Shown: positions 11,594 to 23,768 of the stretch, one piece after another
Layout of the letters: each line of letters starts with the position of its first letter
Position numbering within the stretch: the first letter of the stretch is position 1
Assembly (NCBI GenBank): GCA_010093515.1
Contig: MU001696.1
Span: forward strand, 122,095 to 186,094
Origin: Lineolata rhizophorae
Taxonomy: Eukaryota > Ascomycota > Dothideomycetes > Lineolatales > Lineolataceae
Direction of reading: 5' to 3'
DNA length: 64,000 nucleotides
Made by a program: the position numbers and the translations under genes
Notes under the pieces: generated by a model
Seen by the model: only the letters and a program-made list of their open reading frames with translations
Database searches by the model: none
What the model was told of the DNA's origin: nothing

Positions 11594-14003
11594 ATGGCGG
11601 AGCAGGAGCAGCGAATCCCTGCCCACCCGCCCGAAAGTGAAGGCTCCGAGCAGCTCGCCTCGTCTCCAATGGGCCCGCCTTCGAGCACCGGCAGCAGGAA
11701 GCCTAAGAAGCCCCCTCCGATAACCCCCAAGCGCTTCAATCGCTTCTTCACGCCGCGGTCGTCGACCGGCCAGCGAGGAGCTTCCGTCTCGGGCAAGTCG
11801 GGCCGCCAGCTGCGCGACATCACCAAGAACGCCTCGAATCGGCTGATAGGCGCTCAATCCGCGACCTCTTCCTCGACCTCCAAATCCATCCTATTCGACG
11901 ACATCCCTACCCGCTACGACAACGAGAGCTCGCAGACCCCTCACATCGGCAGTTCGAAAAAGCGCAAAGGCCTCTTGTCCCCGGAGAGCTCTCCCATACC
12001 GCCCTCGCCTTCGAAGAAGCCTCGCTGCGACAATGCCTCTCCACACCAAGGCATACATATCATTCATGAGGATGACTTCCGACAGTCGAGCAGTATCGAG
12101 TCGAGCCTGGAGCCAGAAGATGTGGCTTTTCCTCGTCCGATTCGGAAAGTGAATGGACTTGGCTCTGCGGGGCGTATTCTGCAGAGGTCGTTCGGTGGCT
12201 TCAATGGGCTAGGCCGCGGTTATAGAGTGGATCACTGCTCCGGTATACTCTTTATCTAGTGATCCCCTCTTAGTGTAGTATTAACACTTCACAGATGGTT
12301 GCCGCCAGACAAGGGACTTCTATACTGGCCAAGATGACTGCCACATCTACTCAGATAAGCAACTGCCATTCTGTGTTGCTAGCTGTAACAGTAAGTATTT
12401 CTGTTCCCATCTTACATTGCTAAGGTCACTTCTAAATACATATTGGTGAATTTCAGCAAATTCCCTAGTTGCCATTGGAGATGAGGAGGGCTCGATAAAC
12501 GTGATCGAAACAAGGCCAGATGAAGACGCTCTAGTGATCCAGTCCCACGTCATATTTCGGCCTCACCAAAATGCAGTCATGGATATGGCATTCTCGTCTG
12601 ATGACTATGTACTTGCTACGGCCTCTGGAGACCAGTCTTGCCGGGTGATTGACATGCTCACCCAGACAACCAAATATGTTTTGGCTGGTCATACTTCGTC
12701 TGTCAAACAGATTCGCTTCCAACCTGGCAACAACAACGTCCTCGCCAGCTCCAGTAGAGATGGAAGCGTGCAGTTGTGGGATCTTCGGTGCAGAGGAACC
12801 GATGGTCCCACCATAGATGTCCATGTCCCGCTTGGTCTTGGTTCTACCAATCCTCCGGTGTATAACGAGACGAGAGCCACGTATGCCAACATCTACAATA
12901 GCATTGTGGGGGCGCACACGGATCGCCAGGTCACCACCAGTACCCTCTCCAGCAGCACCTTAAACAATGCGCAGAGTAGAGATAATGGCACCAAGGGCGA
13001 ATTGACGACGCGCCGTAGCGGTGAAGTTTCCATCACAGCGCTTTCCTTCCTGCCCGTTGGCCGTGAGCACCTTCTGCTCACTGCCTCGGAAGCCTCTACC
13101 TCGATCAAAGTCTGGGACATCCGCGGACGTTACTCGTCCCGACGCGGCGGACCCGTCCCTATCTCAACTACCCACCAACCGGAGTCGCATTCCCGCCACC
13201 GCCAATTCGGCATTAACTCGCTCGCCCTGAGCAGCGACACGGCGCGCCTCTACGCCCTCAGCCGCGACTCGACCGTCTACGCGTACGCGACCAACCACCT
13301 AATCCTCGGCCAGGCGCCCGAGTTCGGCCCGGACCGCAACCGCCGGCACCGGTACGGCGGTGTGGGCGAGAGCAAGGAGGGCCTCGGCCCGCTATACGGC
13401 TTCCGCCATCCACTGTTCCACGCGACGACCTTCTACGTCAAGGCGTCGCTGCGCCCGGCGAGGGAGGATTGCCCTGAGCTGTTGGCCGTGGGCAGCAGCG
13501 ACGGGTGCCCTGTGCTGTTCCCGACGGACGAGAGGATGTTCCCACAGACGGACGGCGACGACGATGATCGCGAGCCTCGCGTCCCGACCGTGGGCGGTTG
13601 GCCCATCGTCCCTCACACGCCGACCCGTCGCGCGCACGCTTCGTCGACGGGACCATCGGCCTCGCGTCGTCCGCAGCCGCCTCGGCGTACCGCGTCCGCC
13701 GCCGGCCTCGGCCCGGCGTCCCGCCTCGAAGACACGATCCCCATCTACCACCACGGCACGCCGCTAGTGCACGGCCACGTCAAGGAGGTCACGAGCTCTG
13801 CGTGGACGCATGGCGGCGAGCTGGTCACGGTGGGCGACGATTATTTGGTCAGGTGTTGGAGGCAGGATGGGGCCAAGGCGGAGAAGTTGAGGAGAGCGGG
13901 GCAGACGGGCGAAGGAGCGATGGTGAGGTGGGGTTGTGGGTGGGCTCAAGGTGGGGAGGGAGGGGCAGGATTGGGAGAGGATGGGGAGGATGAGGAGGTG
14001 TAG
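11594..14003 (+). CDS. cdt2: CRL4 ubiquitin ligase substrate receptor Cdt2 (DTL-like WD40 protein)
   Basis: Three exons, 11594-12242, 12295-12390 and 12457-14003, give 763 residues with consistent phases. The N-terminal 200 residues are disordered and basic, with a TPKRFNRFFTPRS motif and KKRK/KKPR clusters that could act as nuclear signals. The WD40 propeller starts around residue 225; HQNAVMDMAFSSDDYVLATASGDQSCRVID and the later SSSRDGSVQLWDLRC match the GDQ and GRDG...WDTRC repeats typical of DTL/Cdt2. The WDLR and WDIR motifs are the DxR boxes used to dock on DDB1. In the family it recruits PCNA-bound Cdt1 and other substrates to CUL4 during S phase and after damage. The C-terminus ends in a G/E-rich tail. 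Assignment rests on repeat similarity and DxR boxes; another DDB1-associated WD40 receptor is the alternative. Confidence 0.8.
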
Positions 14004-14963
14004 GGAAGGACGTATGGAAATGGGAAATGATTGTGCTGGCGGATTGTGGGGAGTGTTGGGCGATGGCGGTGAGAGAGCGGTTGACGTGCTCGGACAAGCA
14101 GTGGTGAACGTGGTAGCTAGTGGAGTGATAGCAGCGGCTGCAAACGGCGGATGCTTTCCTGCTGGATGGCGATAGCGACGGGAAGGCGGATGCGTAATTG
14201 TACATATCATTGTAAGCTGCATTGTGCGGGGTTTCTATTTCTTTTTTTCTTTTTGGCTTCCGTTTTATTGGTATTTCGATTTTGTGCGTGGCGTTCGACA
14301 AGACTAGCTCTTGGCAGGCACGGGAGACCAGGTGTTACTGTAGCTACGATATTGGGACTGGCTACTCGATGCTCAAAGCTTCTAGGCGCCTTTGCGATCG
14401 AGTACTAAGAAGTGCTCCTACTTTGTTACCAACCTTCAATGCGCCTGGAATTTCAGGTGGTAGTGAGCCACAGAGTAAAGCACTATCTGGCATATATTCT
14501 TTTATGATGCTACATGTGCTAATGAATTCGATGCCAGACTACGCGTGTACTAAAGTCATTAATTGTAGGCTCAAATTTCAAGAAGATGTGATATTCCAAC
14601 CTCATCATACACCAACCACAAATCCGCCCCACGTGAAAACCTGAATGAACATGGGTTCGCCAGAAGGGCTAACTCGTGCCATAAGCGGTTACACGCGGAC
14701 GCCTGCAGGCTACGCCAAGGGCCTCTACTCTCGCCCTTTTCGCACCCCTGGCCCCTTCGTCCCGCAGCGGCGTGTCTCGAGTCGGGCCCTCGAGCTTAAA
14801 GGGAACACTGCTCCCACCACCTACTTACCACCCGTTTTGCTGCCATTCCGGTTCGACGTCCCCAGCGTTGCGGCATTTTTCGATTCTCAGCCTCGTTGCC
14901 TTCTGGAGCCTCTCTGCCCCTTTTACGCATCCTGGTCGCTGTGCCGCCTTGGCGCCGCCAATC
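14004..14963. other. Intergenic; Cdt2 3' flank and C2H2 gene promoter
   Basis: A 960-bp stretch with only short open frames and no recognisable motif. The 300 bases before 14964 are pyrimidine-rich, as expected for a fungal 5' region. Confidence 0.4.
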
Positions 14964-16268
14964 ATGAGCGACTACGTGCCACTCGAAGACGCCATTGACC
15001 TTTGTCGTGTTGCCTGGGAAGAGTGGCTGGATCATCTGCAGACTGAACTTCTTGGCGATGCCGAATCTGGGTAAGTTCAAAAAAAAAAGACAGGGGCTGA
15101 CAAAAGGGTTCTTTGTGGCAGTTGTCACAAAGATAAGATCTTTTCCAGTCAAGTAAAAGAGAACGGAGCATCTTTTGCCCAGGACCAGATGCAACAAACG
15201 TTCACTTTTGTCAGCGGATGCAAAGTCTTAGAGGACAATTCCCGAGACGGTCAGCGCCGAAGGTACGCAGTTCCCCTATCACTATTTCGGGGCCCGTTTA
15301 ACTAATGCTAATCTAATACTAGGAAGAGAGAGCAACTTCCCTCTAACGTTCTAAAATGTAACTGGCCTGGATGTCTCTCAACTCGTACTTTCCGGAGCGA
15401 GGCTGCACTCAAACGGCACACTCTAAAGCATGCCCCAAGAAAAGTTTTCAATTGTTCAGTGGTTGGGTGCACTTCCAAACACTACAGAGCAGACAAAGCT
15501 CGCGAACATCTCAGACAATGCCATGTCGACTCGGATCTCGTCAATTGTCCTGCTGAGTCATGTTCCGTTCAGTTGCCTAGGGACTTGATTAGCATTCATG
15601 TCCGTAACCACTCCGAGGATGAGAAGTATATCCCCGCATCGTTTGATTGCAAAGGTCTATTGGAATTGCGGCCACGCGCATTGCGGCCATGCCCAGTCGC
15701 AAAATGCCGCAAATGGCTGGCGACAAACGAGATGCTGAACCATATTCGGGCCCACCCAGAGCGACCGGATCTTACTGCGCCTAATACGGAACGCGTCGTG
15801 GACGGCTACGACCTTGCAAAGTGCTGCATAGTATGCCCGCTATGCAAGCACTCTTGCTCTGATGGCATCCAGCTCAAGAACCATTTGGAAGACAAGCATC
15901 TGTTCATCGACCTTGCTCATTTCGCTAAGTGGGCCAAACGAGTAAGCCAATTGTTTCCCGATACTTGTCCATGGCATTTCATTTTGCAGTGGATCCGCAA
16001 TGAGGCACGCATTAGGACCGATGAAATTTGTCAAGTCTGTCATGTCAGGGATCACAGTCATCACATGAACTTGCTCCACGTGTCAGGGGAAGTATTTGAG
16101 AAGAGAAGGGAGATCTTGAAGATCTGGCCAAATTTTTGGTCTCACCCAGTTTTCGACGACATCCGACGTAAAGATTGGCGCTTTTCTGATATTCGGCATT
16201 TCAGGTGGGAATTCGAAGATAACGTCAGGAGCCACGCGTCGGTGTTGTCAAGTTCAGTTGCCGGCTAG
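14964..16268 (+). CDS. C2H2 zinc-finger protein, probable DNA-binding, unknown target
   Basis: Three exons, 14964-15070, 15122-15262 and 15323-16268, give 397 residues; introns are 51 and 60 nt with GTAAGT/CAG and GTACGC/TAG ends. The N-terminal 85 residues hold no recognised domain (MSDYVPLEDAIDLCRVAW). From about residue 93 come consecutive C2H2-like fingers: CNWPGC...H...H, CSVVGC...HLRQCH, CPAESC...HVRNH, CPVAKC...HIRAH, and a CPLC...HLEDKH unit, followed by a CQVCHVRDHSHH cluster. The first four share the C-x4-C spacing. A W/F-rich C-terminal block (IWPNFWSHPVF ... DIRHFRWEF) follows. Tandem fingers suggest nucleic-acid binding in the nucleus, but no ortholog is recognised. The start was chosen as the first ATG in the frame that continues through both introns. 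Confidence 0.72.
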
Positions 16269-16771
16269 ATTACGCACTATTTGCTGCGGGTCTGCTATTT
16301 CTTCAGTTACTTCCAACAGTCCTTTCTTTACTCTTGTTTTGGTAATTGATGATTAGTCTTTGTCTATCCAAAGTCAGCGCTCGTTCAAATCGTGTACTTG
16401 ATTAATTCTGTTTCATTTTGATTTTGAAAACCTGAATTATCCACAGAAAAATTTTTCAGAGGGACAAGTTCGGGTTCAAGAAGCAAAATAACATTCGCTA
16501 TAAAATACTAGAGCGATCATAAAGTCACAGTCTTTAGGGATTTTATTTTTGTTATTGCTAGTTTCAATCTTAGTAGCTATTGTTTGACCTTGAACTAGCC
16601 CCTATCACACTATGCTACCTACGACCTCGACTTGCTGTTCTCAAGGACCTTACTTCAGCCGCCAAAATCTAATCACAACAAGGTACACCCATCCGACGAA
16701 CAGGCAATTCCATTCAATTTCTAGAAGCACACTACCCATGCACCCCATCTCCACGCGCCCCTCCTTCACAC
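16269..16771. other. Convergent intergenic region (C2H2 and EFL1 3' ends)
   Basis: A 503-bp AT-rich gap holding only the two 3' untranslated regions; nothing else is visible. Confidence 0.5.
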
Positions 16772-19700
16772 TCACCTCTTCAAATTCTTCTGCTTCTCCG
16801 CATCTTTAATCAACTTCCTGCCCTGGACAAACATGCCTTTGCGCATCCTGACGCCGTCCATGTACTTCTTAGCCACGTTGTCGCGGTCCGCCAGTTCGCC
16901 AAGATCCTCGAGGTCCTCCTCGGTGAAGGGCACCCAGAAGGGGTCCTCGTCGAGCGGCTCGAAGCCGGCGAACAGAAGCTGCGGCGACGCCGCGCCCGAC
17001 GTGCGCTTGCGGATCTCGTCGCTGAAGCCGAACGACTCGGCCACGGGCAGCAGCGCCACGATGGTGAAGAAGGGCGTGCCCTCGTTCATCGACTCGGAGA
17101 GAATGCGCCCGCGGCGACGCGTTATCACGCCGTAGACGCGGCCCAGGACTTCGGCTGTTAGGTTGCGAACACCGGGTTAGTCTCGTGTTCTAAGCGGAGG
17201 AGATGGGACTCTGCATACTTGAGGCCTGGATCTCGCAGCTGTACATGGCCAACAGGAGACGCGGACTCCAGTCCAAAAAGCCTTGGTAGATCCCTTCTCG
17301 CACCGTGCGAATCACCTCGCCGGTTAATCGTCCGAGTTTCTCGCGGGCGGTGCTAGTTTCTTCGTCCGCAGGCAAGTGAACGTTCACGTCTTCTAAAAAG
17401 ACAGCCACTCCCTGCATCGGCTCGTGGCAGAGAGGCCCCTGCGCTGTGGCCAACTGGAACGCGTATGAGATCTTATCGGAGAAGTCGCGCGCGGTGAGCG
17501 TCGATGAGTCGGGCTGCGGTTCCGAGGTAGTTGCAGCGGGATCGCGAAGGCTGGTGAGATGATTAGTTTCGCAGGCATTGACCACAACGGCAAGGAACAA
17601 ACGTACACTCTCGTGCAAGCCTCCGACTTCGTCTCATCAATCAGCAAATTCGGGCCCACCCTCCGCGGGCCGAAGGCAGTAATCTTGTCCACCACACTAG
17701 CCCAAACGTCCTTCTCGGCCTTGCTCTCCGCAAACGCCTCCTTCAATTTCTGTCTAAAGTCCGCCAGCGATAGAATCGCCCCGTCTTCCCGTTCCCCTGC
17801 ATCATCACCGATATCATCCCGCTGGGCGTCTCCATTCCTGCCCACATCCGCCGGCTCGCCATCTCCGACCTCGTGCCCGCTCTTCCTCGCCTCCTCGGCC
17901 GCCCTCCTCTCCGCATACAGCCTCTTCACCGCAGCCCCGTTCCTGACCAAAAACGCCGTGACCGCCGGCGGCAACGGCCTGACCCTAACCCTCACCGTGA
18001 CCTGCCTCGAGGACGTGGCGGCCGCGACCTTGCCCCTGGGCGCGTCCTTGCCCTCCCTCGGCGGATTCATCTCGGCGGCCGCGACGATGCTCTCGCGATA
18101 CGGCACGATGGGCTCGCCCTGCTGCACGTCGCAGCGCGCGAAGCGCTCGCGCAGGTCCTTGAGGCAGCGCTCCAGATGCAGCTCCCCGGCCGTCAGCACC
18201 ACGTGCTCGCCGCTCTCGAGCACCTCGTACTCGGCGCAGGCGTCGCTCTGCTCCAGCATCCGCAGCCCGCGCACCAGCTTGTCCAGGTCGGCCGGGTTGG
18301 CCGGCTCGAGCGCGACGCGCACGATGGGCTTGCTCGCCAGGCTGACGCCCGCCAGGTTGACCCCCCCCCGAAGCGCCGAGCACAAGGTGCCCGACTTGAG
18401 GATCGCGCCCGCGAGGCCGCGCACGCCGAAGACGGTGCCCGCGGGGACGCGCCGCAGGGGCTCCAGCGAGCGGCCCATCAGCAGGTAGAGCGCCGTGATG
18501 GTGACGCGCTGCGGCACGGGCGGCGTGTGCGGGTGCGCCGGGGAGAACTTGGGCGGCAGGACGTAGACCTCGTCGCCGACGGCGAGGGTGCCGGAGTAGA
18601 GACGCGCGAACCCGATCAGGTGTTCGGGGTCTTCGGTCTCCTTTTCGGGGCCTTCGTCCGCGGGCTCTTCTTCGGCCCCAATAGCCGTCGCGCCTAGTGC
18701 GTCCGCGACCACATCCACGGCACCTGCGCCATCTTCGCCACCAGCAGCCGCCGCCCGCGCCCTCGCGATCTCAGCCCTCTTCTTCCGGCCCAGCTCTCTC
18801 GCCTCTTCCGCGGTCAGCACTCCGTTTCTGCCTTTCCGCATTTCCGGCAGTTCGCTCTCTCGCACAGCTACCATTTTGCTCACGAATGCCACTTTTGGAT
18901 CGTCCTCTCCGGTGGCAAAGTTCGTCATGGCGGCCGTGATGCCCTTGTCGACGTGGTCCGCGCCGGGAGAGGAGGCCACGATGGCGGGCATACGGGCAGC
19001 TTGAGCGGCGGGAGACGAGGGGAGCTGCTCGATGACGGAGACGAGGATGGCGGTGGATAGTGGAAGCCATTGGGAGAAGACGGCAGTGAGAATGGCGCGC
19101 GGATCGCGAGAGCGGAGGAGATGCGGAGGAAGGCTGATGGAGAGGGAGCGGGTGATTTTGGTCAGAAGTTCGGGGTCGCTAGAAGCAAACGGTACAGTTA
19201 GTCGATAAGGAAATCAAACGAAACCCAAGAACAAAAAACACTTCACCTACCCTTTTCCCTTATCCCCCCCGGTCGTAGCCTCATACACCGCCCACACATT
19301 CTCCAGCACCAGCTGCACAAACATCGGCTTCAGGGCCCTGCCCTTCAAATGCTTGCCGCCAAGCACGCGCTTCGTCTTCGGATCGAGGTAGAAGTCGCCC
19401 CACAGCACCTTCTCGAGCACGGCCCGCTTGATGCCCAGCTTCTTCTCGTACAGGGCAGCGAACTGCTTGACGGTGAAGGCCCAGCCGTCGAGTGCGCTGC
19501 TGAAGATGACGTTGTTCTTCTCCGGGGCAAAGTATATGTCCTCGTCGTCTTTTTCCTCGAACGCGCCGCTGGTCTCGCCCTCCTTGACCTCCACCACCCC
19601 CTCGTCATCCTGCTGTACCGATGTCGTCGTCGTTGTCGGCGCCGCGCCGCCGCCACCACCAGCAGTGACCCCCTCCCCACTCCTCACCCCCTCCGCCGCC

Positions 19701-20655
19701 CTCTCCACCCGCTCCCTCCACCGCAAATCATCCTCCATCCTCTCGCCCTGGAAGAAAGTCCCCATGACCGCATTGACCTGCTCCAGCAGCCTGCTCAAAT
19801 AGGCATATGCCTCAGCAGGGCTCATTTTAAGCTCCGTGATGAGGCGGTCCATCTTATTAACGACGAGCAAGGGGCGCAAGCGCTCGAGCCAGGCCTGCCG
19901 TAGCACGGTGACGGTCTGGCTGCAGACGCCTTCGACGGCGTCGACGAGGATGAGGGCGCCGTCGGAGAGCCGCGAGGCGGTGCTGACCTCGGAGGAGAAG
20001 TCGATGTGGCCGGGGGAGTCGATGAGGTTGATGAGGTAGTCGGAGGGGTTGGGCGGGGAGGGGGATTCGGAGCGGCCGCCATTGCTGGTGGTGGAGTTGT
20101 TGTTGCTGCTGCTGCTGCGTCGAAGCAGCGAGAAGAGGAGCGATATCGCCGAGGACTCCATGGTGATGCCGCGGAGCTGCTCGTCCGGGCGCGAGTCGAG
20201 GTAGCGGATCTTGCCGGCGAGCTTGGGGGATATGATGCCGTTTGTGGCGATGAGGGCGTCGGTGAGGGAGGTTTTGCCATGGTCCTGAGTGGGTGAGTGA
20301 GTTAGGGTGATTGTTCAACGGATTATGTTTTCTAGGCTGTTTTCATTCTCTCTTTTTTTTCTTAGATATTGGTTTTTGAGTTGAATGCCATATGGTGGCA
20401 CGATAGGAATGCTGGCTAGGTAGGGTCTACGTACGACGTGTGCAAGTATGCATATCTAAAGGCCGTATCGTCCCGTTAGCCAGATCGATCCATATAAATT
20501 GGTAAACACCACATTTTCCGGAGCAAAATATAGACATGGTCACGTGACTGTTGGAGGTGGTGGTTGAAACAGAAAATTTCCGGCCTACTGACATTCCGTA
20601 TGCCCTCCGGTTTCTGCTGGAGCGCCACCAGCTTCTCCGGGCTGACGACGGGCAT
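16772..20655 (-). CDS. RIA1: Ribosome assembly GTPase EFL1/Ria1 (EF-2-like)
   Basis: Six exons, 20655-20593, 20455-20435 (21-nt microexon), 20284-19251, 19178-17607, 17550-17219 and 17154-16772, give 1134 residues, close to yeast Ria1 (about 1110). Exon 1 encodes [21 protein letters not shown], the microexon ICILAHV, and exon 3 opens with [13 protein letters not shown], together forming the G1 loop. G3 is DSPGH and G4 is NKMD, spaced as in EF-2. The EF-2 domains follow, and the C-terminus [17 protein letters not shown] ... AEKQKNLKR is typical of the family. Low-complexity S/N and G/T inserts sit in the G-domain region, as in other EFL1 proteins. In the family it acts with Sdo1/SBDS to release Tif6/eIF6 from pre-60S subunits in the cytoplasm. 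The gene is divergent to the PH-domain gene. Confidence 0.93.
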
Positions 20656-20731
20656 GACGGCGATTCTTCCGCTTCCGCCAAATCAGGAAGCAGTGGGTAT
20701 CTCTTGCGCGGCCACACAGCCTTGTGGTGTT

Positions 20732-20787
<56 letters not shown>

Positions 20788-21793
20788 AACTCCCGTCACA
20801 AACGTAGCCCCGGCACTCTCCAGCACAGGCGTAGAATCGCCCACAAAAGCCACCACGTACAGTAATACAGTAATACCGGTCGACAGACAGGGCGCTGCGG
20901 CCAAGCTTTTGCCGCCGTTCGAGCCTCGGTGCGGCGCCGCCACTGGGCCGCCGACGACCGGGGAAAAGAGCCGCTTATCGAAATCCGGAAGCCCGAGCCT
21001 CGAGGCCCGTGGCCCTGTCGCTGCCGAGGCGAACGAGAGATCTGAGACAGGCGTTTGGAGTTTGGGCGGGAGGCAACAGACGCCGGTTTCGGCCCTGGTG
21101 GCGTGCGCCTGCGCCCGGTACGTGCGAAGTCGCCGTGTTATGCGGGAGCCGTGTACGGAGTGCCAGGCTCGAGTTTTTCTCTGTCGCCTATAGCCCGGGC
21201 GGAATCTCTGGCCGGCGGCGCAGATCTGGTTGTAGCGTCAGGCGTTGCGATCGTCAGGGCGCCGGCGGCGGGAGCCCGCCCTGTCACTCGCCGTTCAAAT
21301 GTCGGGCTCCCCCTTCTCACGCTCGCGGCGTCTTGGTCAGACCGAGGATGAATTCCCGCAACCGTCGCCTCGTCAGCCTCTGGTTTGCGCTTGTGTGCTC
21401 TGCGCATTCCGACTGCGTTCAGCTGCCGTGGAGCGAGCGTCGGCCGGGGTCGGCCTTGGCGCCCGGCAGCCTCCATAACTTAACGCCCTCGCTATACCGA
21501 CAAACTTCCCTTCCGCGCCCTCCACGCCTCCCGCATCATGCTCCGCTAGCCATCCGCTGCGCTGCGCTCGGGCACCTCGGGTGCGTGCATCCATTCGCCT
21601 CTCCGTCTTGTGTGCATCTTCCGCTTGACCCGTCCTGATATCGCCCAACGCCGCCCCAGTTGCATCCGACCTTCAGCCGCTGCCGTCATCCCGCCAGCCT
21701 CCACGATCGACGCAACGGGAAACACCCGCCCCATTCCACCGCCTTAATTGTTCTAATAAATAATTGTCTGGATACCGAACCGGCTCTCCCAAC
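20656..21793. promoter_or_regulatory. Divergent promoter region of EFL1 and the PH-domain gene
   Basis: A GC-rich 1.1-kb gap between divergent starts, containing the GTC repeat at 20732. Several open frames cross it on both strands without recognisable domains; they are most likely untranslated leader sequence. Confidence 0.5.
20732..20787 (+). repeat. (GTC)n trinucleotide microsatellite, about 18 units
   Basis: An uninterrupted GTC run. It would encode poly-Val or poly-Thr if translated, but it lies about 80 bp upstream of the EFL1 start codon, outside any supported coding exon. Confidence 0.9.
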
Positions 21794-22790
21794 ATGTCAA
21801 ACGAGCCGCAGCCTTCCCAGCCGACGTCTCCGACGGCGACCGGATCCACCTCCACGGCTTCGAAGCCCGCGCCGGCCGCGTCCAACGGGACCAGGATCTC
21901 CGCTCCCACGGACGACGAGCCAACTCAGTCAGAAAGGATGCAGGTGCAGACGCAGGAGGAGCAGCGCATCCGCAATGGGCACATCGGGCTCGACACGTTC
22001 TCGCCCGTGAACCAGAACGGCAGCTTCGAATTTGATCGCGTGCTCAAGTCAGGCCAGGTGCTGAAGCGCACACGCAAGACCAAGGTACCACGACACCACG
22101 CCACCCCAATTGCCTCTCCCCTCCTGCCATCACGGTCAACAGCACCAAAGGCTTGGCCCGCGCCGCTAACCTTGCGATTCCCGCACACACAGACCTGGCG
22201 CCACATCCACATGGTCCTGCGCCCCAACCTCCTCTCCCTCTACAAGACCCCCTCCGAATCCAAGCTCCGCCACAACATCACACTGTCAGACCTAACGGCC
22301 GTGGCCCGCCAGCGCGATCCTAAGCGCCGCGCCCGCCACGTCTTCGCCCTCTTCTCCCCAAGCCGCAACTTCTACTTCGCCGCCGCGGACGATGCCGACG
22401 CGACCCACTGGGTCGAGCTCATCCGCCGCGAGGCCCGCATCGATGACGAGGACTGGGAGATGATGCGGCGCGTGCAGCAGCAGCAACAGGGCGCGCCGTC
22501 GGGGGCGGCAACTGCGGCCAAGGCAAACGCGGCCGACGAGGCAGACCAGGCCGCCATTGATGCCGCGGCCGAGGAGAGCGGCTGGAGCGCCGGCGATGGA
22601 TTCTATGGGTACGACGGGCTCGATGGTGGCGGTATTGCGGCCGGGCTGGATGAGCGCCTGGAAGGCTTCGCGCTCAGCTCGTCGGACGGCGAGGCGGCCG
22701 TGTCTTCGGGCGGCGGCACCGGCGGCATCAACGCCGGGGCCTACGCCCAGCAGAGCTCTCGCCACCACCAGCAACAGCTGCACCATGCCC

Positions 22791-22830
<40 letters not shown>

Positions 22831-23768
22831 ACATCCGCCACAGCCACAGCCTTCCTCGACACGCACGAGTAAGGAAATGCACCCCACGTCCACAACCACA
22901 ACAACGACCAGCACCGCCGCCGCCCGCCGCCCCTCCCAAGCACCCTCCCACGCCCCCTCGCACGCTACCTACATCGCCTACTCGGGCCCGGACCACGGCT
23001 CCGTGTCCGACTTCTCCGACTGCGGGCCCGGGCCCGCCACCACCGCGGCCGCCAACGCGGCGACCGCTTCCGCCGCCGTCGGAGCGGGAGCGTTTCGCGA
23101 CTCGTCGCTGTCACTGACGGCGGGCGGACACCCGCCGGCGGAGAAGCAGGGCGGCGGAGCGAACGCGAGTCAGGTGAGCGGGCTTGGCGGCGGCGGGCCG
23201 GAGAAGGGTGGAGGGGCAGCCGTGCTGCAGCAACACCAGCAGCAGCGCGAGGACGACGAGCGCGTCGTGTGCCAGGGGTGGCTGCTGCTGCTGAAGAGCG
23301 CGGGCGGGGTGCGGCAGTGGAAGAAGATGTGGGTAGTGCTGCGGCCGAAGGGGCTAGCCATGTACAAGAACGAGGAGGTCCGTCCACGTCCTCTGTCCCC
23401 CTTCCCCCCTTTCCACGCCGCAGATCGGCGCGAACTAACTGCTTTGCCCGCCCTCCCCTCCCCGCGGGGGGCTTGCGCGCGCCGCTCTTCAGGAATACTC
23501 GGCCCACCTCATCCTGCCCTTCCCGGCCCTCCTCGACGCCGTCGAAATCGACCCCCTCTCCCGCTCCAAGCAGCACTGCTTCCAGCTCATCGCCGACGAT
23601 CGCAACTATCGCCTCTGCGCCCCGGATGATGATCGCCTCGCGAGGTGGCTGGGCGCGCTGAAGAGCTTGCTGGCGAAGCGCAGGGGCGGGATGATGCAGA
23701 CGGGCGTCGGCGGTGGGGCCGGCGGCGGAGGAGAAAGCGGTGGTGGGGCGCCGGTTGCGGCTGGGTAG
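21794..23768 (+). CDS. Tandem pleckstrin-homology domain protein (Opy1-like architecture)
   Basis: Three exons, 21794-22084, 22193-23377 and 23493-23768, give 583 residues. PH domain 1 spans about residues 85-185 (SGQVLKRTRKTK, then WRHIHMVLRPNLLSLYK, ending in THWVELIRREA). PH domain 2 spans about 455-565 (CQGWLLLLKSAGGVRQWKKMW ... CFQLIADDRNYRLCAPDDDRLARWL). Each carries the basic beta1-beta2 loop and C-terminal Trp helix expected for phosphoinositide binding. Between them lies about 270 residues of low complexity with a glutamine run encoded by CAG repeats. Dual PH domains in this order resemble yeast Opy1, a PI(4,5)P2 sensor; orthology is inferred from architecture only. Intron 1 (108 nt, GTACCA/CAG with a GCTAAC branch) is a multiple of three without a stop. 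It cuts PH1 exactly where the fold should be continuous, so removal is favoured. Confidence 0.82.
22793..22831 (+). repeat. CAG repeat encoding polyglutamine within the PH-domain gene
   Basis: About 13 codons of nearly pure CAG with one CAA interruption, in frame between the two PH domains. Confidence 0.9.

Noticed and set aside
20683-20943. Minus-strand frame encoding a poly-threonine run
   Set aside because: Generated by the GTC microsatellite in an intergenic region.
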